From Coriaria nepalensis (taxonomy: Eukaryota; Streptophyta; Magnoliopsida; Cucurbitales; Coriariaceae): DNA of 64,000 nt. The DNA lies in contig CP114481.1 of the NCBI GenBank assembly GCA_027186245.1, positions 56,552,569 to 56,616,568 of the forward strand, given 5' to 3'. A model generated the notes under the pieces. It ran no database searches. It was not told where the DNA came from and saw nothing but the letters and a program-made list of their open reading frames with translations. Both the position numbers and the translations under genes were made by a program. Shown piece after piece: positions 54,745 through 64,000 of this stretch (its first letter is position 1; the number at the start of each line of letters is the position of its first letter).

Positions 54745-56934
54745 AGACATCATGATGTTTAATAAACTGCCAAACTTAGATCATTTATATGTTTTTGGAG
54801 GATGTATATGTTTTTCTACTCTACATTTATATAGAATGATAAATTTCAGTCCTACATTGATACTGCCAAACTCATAAAGGGTATATAGGTTATACTCAAT
54901 TTAACTACAAATCAATTTTTGGTAAATAGAGATGTCTCATTCCTTGAAGATCAGTTTCCTTTCTCTACTTCACATTTTGCATCTACTGACATTTTTCAGT
55001 CACATGTTTTTCCTTCAAAAGCAAACACATATTAGATGATCATGATCCTCATATAGTGTTTGTTAATCCATCTCACATGGAACACATTAATCAACCCCAT
55101 ATAGTTTCTGAAATTCTTAATCCCGTAGTCACAGAACAATCACATCCTTCTGATAATGCTACTGACAATATCAATTTGGTTAATGATTATGTTCAACCTT
55201 TTCATACTACTTTAGACTTTGTAAATGAATCCAGACCACTCACAACAAGATCGGGTCGCTCAGTAAGACCGCCTGTTTGAAGGAATGAATATTAGTGTTC
55301 AGTTACTCTGACTCTGCTTTATTCCAGTTCTAAGATCACAAAACACCCCACTTCTGACTCATTATCCTATTCAAATATATCTCAGTTCATTACTCTTTCA
55401 TAGCCAATATTTCTTCGCATAAAGAACCTAATAGTTATCAAGAAGCATATGTTGATGAAAATTTAAGAAATGCTATGAATTTAGAACTCTTAGCTTTGGA
55501 TAAATATAACACTTGGGATATTGTTGACTTACCCCTAATAAGACAATAATAGGTTATAAATGAGTGGTTAAGTTGAAGTTAAAAGCAGATGGAACCATAG
55601 AGAGATACAAAGTAAGGCTCGTGACAAAGGGTAATTACTAGAAGGAGGCTATTGACTACACTGAGACCGACCTTCTCCCCAGTAGCCAAGATGGCTAGTT
55701 CGAGCAGCTTTGGCCTTGGCAGCTCATAATCAATGTTCTTTACATCAAATGGATGTATACAATACATTCCTTTTAGGAGATTTCAATGAATACGTTTATA
55801 TAAAGCTTCTACAAGGTCTCTCTGAACATGAAAAACACAAAGTTTGCAAGATTAAGAGGTCTTTGTATAGCCTAAAGCAAGCATCCAGGCAATGGAATGA
55901 GAAATTTACACAGGTTGTTATTGCTGCAGGTTTCAATCAATCAAAGTCTAACTATTATCTCTTCAGACAACTCAGTGATGGTCATTCTACAATCCTGCTA
56001 GTTTATGTAGATGACATAGTTATCACTGGTAGTAGTCAAGCCAAGATTTATGAAATTAAAGCCTTTCTTAATGCCAGATTTCATATCAAAGATTTAGGTC
56101 ACCTTAAATATTTTCTTGGAGTAGAAGTGGCAAAGTTCAATAATAGAATCTGTTTAAACCAAATGAATTATGCGCTTGACCTCTTGACAAATACTGGTTT
56201 ATGATGAGCATTCTAGATAACATATTGATGATGCTCCTTTTATCTGATCCCAACAATTATCAAAGGCTCATGGGTCGTTTGATTTATCTCACAATGACTA
56301 AGCCAGACGTTACCTATTCTATCAATTTACTAAGTCAACATATGCACAATCCAAATATTTCTCACATGGAAGCTACATATAGGGTTTTGCGGCACACCAA
56401 AACTTCTCCTAGATCAGGTATTCTTCTCTCTGCAAAGAAGGATCTAGCGCTACATGCCTATACAGACTTTGATTGAGCAGCCTGTCCAATGACAATAAAA
56501 TCTCACACTGGTTTCCATGTGATGTTTGGTGATTCTTTCATTTCTTGAAAATCCAATAAACAATTCAATTTCTATATTTTCCACCGAATCTGAGTATAAG
56601 GCAATGTCTGGTACTACTTGTGAACTCATCCGGTTGCTTTTTTTGTTCAAGGATCTAGCAGCGGCCATTCCCTCACCTTCTCTCTCTATTGCGATAACAA
56701 GGCTTCCAACCATCTCCACAAATCCAATATTTCATGAGCACACCCAAGCATATCGTAATAGACTGCCACCTTATACGAAACAAAATCAGAGATGGCATCA
56801 TCAAAACAGTCTACTTACACATTTCTAAACAACCCACTAATCTTCTGACTAAGCTCTTGGCAGCAAGCAACACAACCACTTAATGTCCGAGCTAGATGTT
56901 TTGGACCTTGATCAAACATTAGCTTGAGGGGGAA
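54745..56934 (+). mobile_element. Ty1/copia retrotransposon remnant (pol, decayed)
   Basis: Out-of-frame pieces follow copia pol order. Integrase C-terminal fragments (LPNLDHLYVFGGC; later ISFLSLLHILHL-type frames) run to about 55040. A linker ends TTRSGRSVRPPV (about 55230-55280). Reverse transcriptase runs at about 55640-56204, with QMDVYNTFLLGDFNEYVYIK, SLYSLKQASRQWN and the catalytic LVYVDDIVITGSS. It continues to the YQRLMGRLIYLTMTKPDVTY block and an RNase H end (STESEYKAMSGTT, about 56580). Stops and frameshifts interrupt it repeatedly, and gag, protease and the 5' LTR are missing. A polypurine tract, TTGAGGGGGAA, lies at 56924-56934. Confidence 0.88.
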
Positions 56935-57122
56935 TGTTGATCATACTGCGTGAACGTATTAGCTTATATACCGTATACTTGATTAATTAGTTTAACTTCA
57001 GTTAGATTCGAAGAGCAAGATGCAGAATTCGAGAAGATTCTCTTTCCAAACTTATATAAAATAGCCCAAGCCCATTTACCCGCCCCCTCACTCTCTCTCT
57101 CTCTCTGTCATCGAATGAAACA
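56935..57122 (+). repeat. Putative 3' LTR of the copia remnant
   Basis: Directly after the polypurine tract the sequence starts TGTTGATCATACTG, as a copia LTR should, contains a promoter-like ACTTATATAAAATAG (about 57049-57063) and could end at GAAACA (57122). Without a second LTR the right edge is a guess. Confidence 0.5.
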
Positions 57123-58520
57123 AATGTACATGCATGTAACGAGGAAGTAGTGATGAGTAGTCAGTCACATCTCGTGTCTTGTAGTACTAGGCTACTAGCT
57201 AGTCATGATGTCTACATATATGCAAATCTTCTTAGCTAGCTAGTGTCAATAATTCAATCAAAGCTAGCTAGCACTAGAATATATAATCTCTTCCTTGGAT
57301 CGATCGATCGATCATAGCTACTAGAGAAGGGAAGAGGATCGGAATTCGGAAGCCGAGTAAGAATAATAGAAGGGACGACGGCGGAGGTTGATGATGTGGA
57401 GGAGCAGGAACAGGATGAGGCAGGATGGGGAGGCGTGTAGAAGATCTGTCAGGCAAAGATGCAGTTATCTGGTTAAGGAGCAACGAGCTAGATTTTACAT
57501 CCTCCGCCGATGTGTCGCCATGCTCCTTTGCTGGCATGAATATGGCGACCCAGCTTAATCAATATGATCTTAATTAATTAATCAACTACGGACTCCGATC
57601 CACTTAATTTCTACATATAGCAGTTGATTAATTAATTCACTCCCTGGTTTAGTTATGTATATTAATTAATTAGACAATAAGTCGCTGTAATTTTCATTAA
57701 TTTCCTCGATCGATCAAGGAATATGTAGTAGCACCACTAGTCATGTATTATGTGTACGTGCAAGTGCTCTGTACAACTAAACTAAAGATCAAGCCATTCG
57801 ATTAGGCTCTAATTCACTGTAATTATATAAATTCCGTTTAATTATGAGTTTAGGATAAGAGGAACGAACGAACGAACAGTTAGCTTAGCTATAGCTTTCA
57901 GATAGAGTTGGCGAAATCATTGGAAAATGACAAGATGTCGTCGTACTATCTCTAGTCTGATGAATGAACCAACCAGAGTACCAGAACCCCTCGTGCGGCC
58001 CTGCCCCACTCTTTCTTTCTGTACTATTGATTTGATCGATCACCTCCGCACAGACTTTCCCATTTCAAACTCACGTGAATTCACCTTCCTCTCTCTCTCT
58101 CTCTCTCTACTATTTGTTTCTCCTTTTTTCCCATTGGTCTAGCATTAATCAATCATTCAATATATATATATATATATATATATATGGCGAGCTATCATGC
58201 TCCACTGAAAGACACGTTGAATTAAGTTTCCGCACGACAAGTCGTTTTGTTACCATCCTCCTTTCGGATGTCATTACAATTCCCAGTGCATGACAAAAAG
58301 ATTCCAACAAACTTTAAGCGATTAACGACCCACCCCGCCAACGCATTCTCCCCTCCACCTCTCTACCGACCAACTCTCTCGCCCATTCCCGCTCTTCTGA
58401 AAATCTAAAATTACTCATTTCACGCTCCATGCTTCTCCTAGTTTCTCTTATTCTTCGTCGATAATTAATACTTCCATCAAATTTGCAGTATATTTTCACA
58501 GGATTTCTTGACCTTCATAT
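57123..58520. other. Intergenic DNA and RABF1 promoter/leader
   Basis: Contains short tandem motifs (AGCT, GATC, TTAATTAA), a CT microsatellite (about 58082-58108), an AT microsatellite (about 58159-58184) and the RABF1 leader. A Pro-rich minus frame at 57274-57537 has no family support. Confidence 0.45.
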
Positions 58521-60596
58521 ATGGGTTGCTCCTCCTCCTTTCCGGGTAATTTTCCTTTAATTTGATTTTCCATTGCTCGACACGTTCGAATTCAGGCTGG
58601 TTGCGAAAATTTCATGTTCGAATTTACCTTAATTATTAGTGTCTAAATTTTTTATGCGGTGGGGTAATGTGAGTTTTATGGGCTTGCTTTCTAATTTGGG
58701 GGCTAGGGTTGATATTTTGTGATTTCAGTGCTTGAAGTGATTGTTACTACCCACGACATATTCGTGATTTCAAACCTTTCGATTTCTTCATGGGAGTGAT
58801 TATGATTGTTGAACAATTTGGGATTTCTACATCTGCAGATAAGACCTCTGGCCGACTGGGTGGGCCCAATTCTGAGAACGGTGGAGTAAATGACTCTAAA
58901 AATCGACGGGTGAAGGTACTTGAAAGTTGAAATAGCATGATAGCTAATGATTTCTTGTCTGGCCGAAATGATAGCTAATAATAAGCGTAGCCAAATTTTG
59001 TTAGGTTGAAGCAGCTTCCTTTTTCTGTAACTATTATTTTTCATAATAGTTTTGTATAAGAGGTCATTGAAAGACAGTTCCAGTTCATTATCATTGAGTT
59101 CATGTGACATATCATCCTGTCTCTTTGCAGCTGGTTCTCTTGGGAGATTCTGGTGTTGGCAAAAGCTGTATTGTTCTTCGGTTTGTCCGTGGTCAGTTTG
59201 ACCCAACATCCAAGGTATGGAATACTCTCTCTCTCTCTATTGCGCATCCGTACTTCTTCCATCTATTGAGTTTATATTTCTGTCCTGGGAAGTATGCATG
59301 CAACCCATTTACAGTTTGACGATAACAATGTCAAAGCTGTTGGTTTATAACCATTGCAGGTAACAGTTGGTGCGTCATTCTTGTCACAGACCATAGCCTT
59401 GCAAGATTCCACAACCGTTAAGTTTGAAATCTGGGACACTGCTGGGCAAGAGAGGTCTTATTCGTTCAGATTACTGTTGGATTAGATATTTGCATATTCA
59501 AATTTGTAGCAAGTAGTTTATAAGATTTTTATTTATTTTTGGGTCTCAGTTGAGTGGTTTCTTGTTACAGGTATGCTGCATTAGCACCACTTTACTATCG
59601 TGGTGCTGGTGTTGCTGTTGTCGTCTATGATATAACAAACCCAGATTCTTTCTCCAAAGCACAATATTGGGTTAAGGTATGTACTTGGCCACATCTTTTT
59701 ATGGTATACTTTAAAAGTTAATTTCTGAAAGGAATTGTCTTTTTCTTTTTAGGGAAGAGAAAGAGGATGAACTAATAATATCTGTTCTGCTCAACTTTAC
59801 AGGAGCTACAGAAACATGGGAGCCCTGATATAGTGATGGCCTTAGTTGGTAATAAAGCTGATCTTCACGATAAGCGAGAAGTACCTGTTCAAGTGAGGAC
59901 TTGGTTTTGGGTTTTATGCATCTGGTTTTCTCATGCGAGTGAAAAATGGGCATTTTAGTTTTATCTGATAGTAGACTTTCGTGTTGATTTTTTGAAGGAT
60001 GGAATTGAGTATGCAGAGAAGAATGGGATGTTCTTCATTGAGACATCTGCAAAGACAGCAGATAATATAAATCAGCTTTTCGAGGTATTTCATTATTAAT
60101 TTCCTAGTTCTATTCATGTCTTTCTAGTAGCCATTAAATTGCGACTTTCAATGAGAGAAGTAAAATGAAAAAATAAAATAAAAACCTTTGCTTCCAATAT
60201 CTATTGCTAAAACCGTGCTTAATAATGCAAGTAGATGTAAAATCTTTGATATTGGACATAAAGATAGGGGAAGATATTGTTTATTCTAAGACTTGGAACT
60301 GCTGAAAGCCCATTTGGCTTTATTTGGTGGACCATAGGTTGAACCTGTTTCGTGCACCTTCTTTCTCTCTAAAGAGTCTATACTTGACAATGTTTAATCA
60401 CCGCAGAAACAGACAAGTACATGAATCTGTTAAACTTGTATTGGCATCTGAGATCGTGTCATCCTTTGGAGGCCTCTTTGATCCATGCTTCATGGTTTAA
60501 TATTATCATAAATACTTAAATAGTAACAAAAATCACCTTACTTGGAAGGAAATTGCAAAGCGACTCCCGAACCCAACTTCAGCAGCGGCTCCTTGA
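58521..60596 (+). CDS. RABF1: ARA6/RABF1, plant-specific Rab5-type GTPase
   Basis: Eight exons: 58521-58545, 58839-58915, 59131-59214, 59360-59454, 59571-59676, 59803-59892, 59998-60084 and 60549-60596; 612 nt, 203 aa. ARA6 is a plant-unique Rab5 homologue on multivesicular endosomes that promotes SNARE pairing towards the plasma membrane. It is anchored by the N-terminus, MGCSSS, with Gly2 for myristoylation and Cys3 for palmitoylation, and has no C-terminal cysteine motif (ends NPTSAAAP), exactly as the family requires. The G motifs are intact: GDSGVGKS at residues 39-46, the switch I Thr in KVTVGASF, WDTAGQE at 87-93, GNKADL and ETSAK. The first exon of 25 nt encodes just the lipidated tip. 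The ATG at 58521 is fixed by MGC. Confidence 0.96.
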
Positions 60597-61706
60597 AATT
60601 TGAATGAACTTATCAGCAGCAGCAGTTTACCACTACTCAAAGGAACGGCTATACATCCCTATCCCGCCACAACACATCGACCATTTGTGTATGTTGTCAG
60701 ATCAGATGCTACTACTATATCCTTCTTTTGTTCTATATTCTTGTTCCCTTTTTTTTTTCCTTCTTTCTTAATAGATGGAGATGTAATTTCACAAGTGAAG
60801 ATTACGTGGAGATAAACATACAATGTGTTTGCTGTCTGAATCAATCCCCAATTCATATTCTGTGCTTATGGAGTTTGTGAGGTGGAACAGAAGATTAGTG
60901 ACTTAATGTCAATGAATGCACTCAAGATTGTGATTGTGATTCTCACAAATTACAAGTCTTATTCAAATTACCAAAAGAAGAAAAGGGCAAAGGGATTAGT
61001 TGGCTTTGGGAAGAATGACACCTTCTAGAGTTTTAACCAACTTCAGACCTTTCGGTTAGTAAAAGGTGGTCCAAAATCAAATTATTTTCCCACCCAATTC
61101 CGATTAATTTACACTATAGAGTTAATTAGCTTCATTTTCGTAATTTAAATACAAACTATAGTCCAAATCCCCCCATTCTTAATAGCAATCCAAATTAATG
61201 GCGTGTATAAAAGACTAGGAGAATTGAACGGTACAGATGGAAATGATAATAGTGGGGCGGGACCCGTTCATACGCGGATTGGCCATTGGCTGGTTCTTTC
61301 CACATCAGCACGGGAAAGATCCTGTCGTTCTGTATATGGCGCCGGAGTCTGCTTCATCAGGCGGTTGACTAGATCTCAAGTCGATGTGTCGGTTTACTTC
61401 TGGGTTGCAGATAATTAGCACATTTGACTATTGATTTGGTACGTAACAACTTACTTCTGACCTGTTCTTAATTTAAGATCAATCTTCCCCGTTCCGACAT
61501 CACCAACTTCAAGCGTCGGCTTTCGTCCTCTGCAAAATATTCAAATAATTAATGGCGTTCTTCGCCATCCAGTTTCTCTTTCCCCAATCCTAACATTTCA
61601 TCATCACACACGTAATAATATTCGATTCTCAATCCTCTCATCATCTGAGTCTCTTTCAAAAATCTGTAAATCCTGAAACTCTCAGTGCTTCCTTCTTCCA
61701 ACCAGA
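60597..61706. other. RABF1 3' flank and PUB14-like promoter
   Basis: Probable RABF1 3' UTR in the first 300 bases. Paired ATTGG boxes near 61277-61290 precede the U-box gene. A small open frame at 61203-61418 spans promoter DNA and has no family signature. Confidence 0.45.
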
Positions 61707-63861
61707 ATGGGTCCTACCGAGAACGATTCGAAACTCGGAGTAGCGAGTCAACTCGTCGAGTCGGTGAAGGAGATCTCCGCCTTTCCCGAGTGCAATTCCA
61801 TCTGCAAGAAGATGTATTCAAACCTGGTTCGGCGTGTGAAGCTCTTGAGCCCTCTGTTTGAGGAATTGAGGGATGGCGATCAGAACCTTGGAGAAGAAGT
61901 AATCGAGGGTTTGGAATTGCTTACAGTTTCTTTGGATTCCGCCAAAAAATTTCTCAGCTCGGTCAACCAATCCAGCAAGCTTTATCAGGTACTGTTCGAT
62001 TTGGAAAACCTTTGTTTGGTCTCTGAGGGAAAAAATGGAACAATTTTTTTTTTCTTACTTTCTATTTTGTCGTTCCCTCTCTTGCCCTAGGCTCTGTGGT
62101 TAGAGAAGATTACAGCTGAGTTTCAGTTCATTACAGAGCAAATCGAAATGGCATTGAGCAAGATTCCCTTCGACAAGCTTAATATTTCATACGAGGTTCG
62201 AGAACAGGTACTAAAATCCACAACTTTCCAAGTTATTGTAATTCTCAGTAGCTTTTTTATGGATTTCAAATTCTTAACTAGGGCTATGTATATGTATGAA
62301 TTCTTTCAGTCTGAACTTGGTACACGCCCAATTCAAATGGGCGAAAGGAAACATTGACCGACCGGATGAACAATTAGAGAAGGACTTAGCCATAGCACAG
62401 GGTGAAAAAGAACCCGGCCCTGCCATATTAATACGGCTTGCAGAAAAGCTTCAACTCAGGACCATCAACGACATAGAGAAGGAGTCACTTGCTTTCCATG
62501 ATTGGGTTATCTCAAGTGGTGGAGATCCAGGTCACTACTTCGACAAGATGCCTTCCATTCTAAAGAGGAAGCTTAACGGCTATGCACTTATGCAGAACTT
62601 ACAAACCGACTCCTCTGATATTGAAAAGGTCGTAATTAAGCACAAATCTCCTGTTATCCCGGACGATTTTAGGTGCCCCATTTCTCTTGAATTAATGAAG
62701 GATCCAGTGATCGTTTCCACTGGGCAGGTACACGCTATAAGCCTACAACCTGGCAAATTTTGGTTGTGTCATTACTTAGTATTGCTTTTTACTTCTTATT
62801 TCTGTAACCTATGAGCGATCTTGCATTCAAAAATGGCTTGATGCAGGCCACAAGACCTGTCCGAAAACACAGCAAACTCTCTTACATGCAGCTTTAACAC
62901 CTAACTATGTCTTGAAGAGTCTTGTTGCTCTATGGTGTGAGAGCAATGGCGTAGAGCTGCCCAAGAAGCAAGGCCGGAATAAGAAATTCACTGAATGTGA
63001 TCGATCTGCCATCAATTTGCTACTAGAAAAACTAGCAAACGGGTCTTTAGAACTGCAAAGAGCATCTGCTGGTGAGCTCCGTTTGCTAGCGAAAAGGAAC
63101 AGTGATAATCGAGTCTGTATAGCAGAAACCGGAGCAATTCTACTCCTAGTAGAATTATTATCTTCCCAAGATCCTAGAACCCAAGAACATGCAGTAACAG
63201 CTCTTCTAAATCTCTATATAAATGACACGAACAAAGGAACTATGGTAAATGCAGGTGCTATACCTGATATAGTAGACGTGCTGAAAAATGGAAGCATGGA
63301 GGCAAGAGAAAATGCGGCTGCTACCCTTTTCAGTTTATCCGTTGTAGATGAGAATAAGGTGGTGATTGGAGCAGCTGGGGCAATTCCGGCTCTGATAAGA
63401 TTGTTTTGTGAGGGGACTCCGAGAGGGAAGAAAGATGCTGCCACAGCTATTTTCAATCTTTCGATTTATCAGGGGAACAAGGCAAGGGCTGTAAAGGCTG
63501 GGATTGTGAGCCCGCTTATGGGGTTTTTGAAAGATGCAGGAGGTGGGATGGTGGATTAGGCATTGGCGATTTTAGCAGTTCTTTCGAGCCATCAAGAAGG
63601 GAAGATGGCGATTGCTCAGGCTGAGCCGATACAGGTTCTGGTGGAGGTTATTAGGACAGGTTCTCCAAGGAACAGTGAAAATGCAGCTGCTGTGTTGTGG
63701 TCAATTTGTAATGGGGATTTGGAGCAGTTGAAATCAGCGAGGGAGCTTGGGGGAGGAGCTGCATTGAAGGATCTTTCGGAGAATGGGACATATAGAGAAA
63801 GAGAAAAGCCAGCAGCCTTTTGGAGCTTCTTCAACGTACTGAAGCACTTGAAAATGTATGA
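61707..63861 (+). pseudogene. PUB14: PUB14-like U-box/ARM E3 ligase, disabled
   Basis: Order and sequence follow PUB14: UND-type N-terminus (exon 1 61707-61988, exon 2 62091-62207), a U-box split between 62310-62727 (IPDDFRCPISLELMKDPVIV) and a following block with [20 protein letters not shown], then ARM repeats ([40 protein letters not shown]). Four lesions are seen. One extra G near 62319-62320 throws exon 3 out of frame and gives TGA after 15 codons. The acceptor before TYERS reads TGTAACC, so the needed AG is absent at 62806-62807. TAG replaces Glu in GGGMVDE at 63557-63559. Small indels near 63785-63815 shift the frame before the ancestral C-terminus (LLELLQRTEALENV). Family members are ubiquitin ligases, some in immunity signalling. 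This copy probably makes no such product unless the lesions are sequence errors. Confidence 0.85.
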
Positions 63862-64000
63862 AAGAATGATACTGTATTGGTCTTACTTTTTGGTGTAGTT
63901 TATTTGGGTCTTTCATTGTGTAAACTGTAATCGATAGCGTGTCGGTGTATACATCTAGACATAAATTAATTGAATTTACAGAAGATTGTGCAGTAAAATT

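Noticed and set aside
57274..57537. Pro/Leu-rich 87-codon minus frame
   Set aside because: Low complexity, no CLE or other peptide motif, no supporting context.
61203..61418. 71-codon open frame before the PUB14-like gene
   Set aside because: Spans CCAAT-type promoter sequence and resembles no known protein.

Overview
This window is nuclear DNA from a dicotyledonous flowering plant. Genes carry many short introns with GT/AG borders, intergenic DNA is AT-rich with CT, AT and TTTC microsatellites, and the proteins are plant families: PIP aquaporin, BTB/NPH3, PAL, PORR, ARA6-type Rab and U-box/ARM E3 ligase. Gene models were built by hand from splice borders, reading phase and recalled family sequences. 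No search was run.

Layout, left to right: start of a PIP2 aquaporin (minus, cut by the window edge); DCP2 decapping enzyme (minus); GATA8-like zinc finger (minus); BTB/NPH3 protein (plus); COX16 (plus); a decayed VWA/RING E3 ligase of the WAV3 family (minus); PAL (plus); an ELF6-like JmjC demethylase with C-terminal zinc fingers (plus); two tandem NATA1-like acetyltransferases, the second without its ATG (plus); an intronless CDP1/PARC6 ORF placed after a broken duplicate of the neighbouring DNL gene's first exon (plus); the DNL zinc-finger gene (plus); WTF9 (plus); a Pumilio gene with a hAT-like MITE in an intron (minus); thioredoxin-like 3-1 (minus); an AVT1 transporter (minus); a MIR172 gene (minus); a truncated copia element (plus); ARA6/RABF1 (plus); and a PUB14-like U-box gene with several disabling lesions (plus).

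The genes do not form one pathway. Their order recalls several Arabidopsis blocks known from memory (PIP2/NATA/WTF9/AVT1 on chromosome 2; VWA-RING/GATA8/PIP2/DNL/AVT1/ARA6/PUB14 on chromosome 3; PAL3/ELF6/MIR172b on chromosome 5), as expected of a paleopolyploid. CDP1 is the gene that does not fit those blocks, which agrees with its being a retrocopy.

The main points for follow-up are the CDP1 retrogene candidate with a borrowed 5' exon, the start-codon loss in the second acetyltransferase, the decayed PUB14 and WAV3-like genes, a complete MIR172 locus, a stop-free 99-nt intron in the ELF6-like gene, and the hAT-like insertion in the Pumilio gene.
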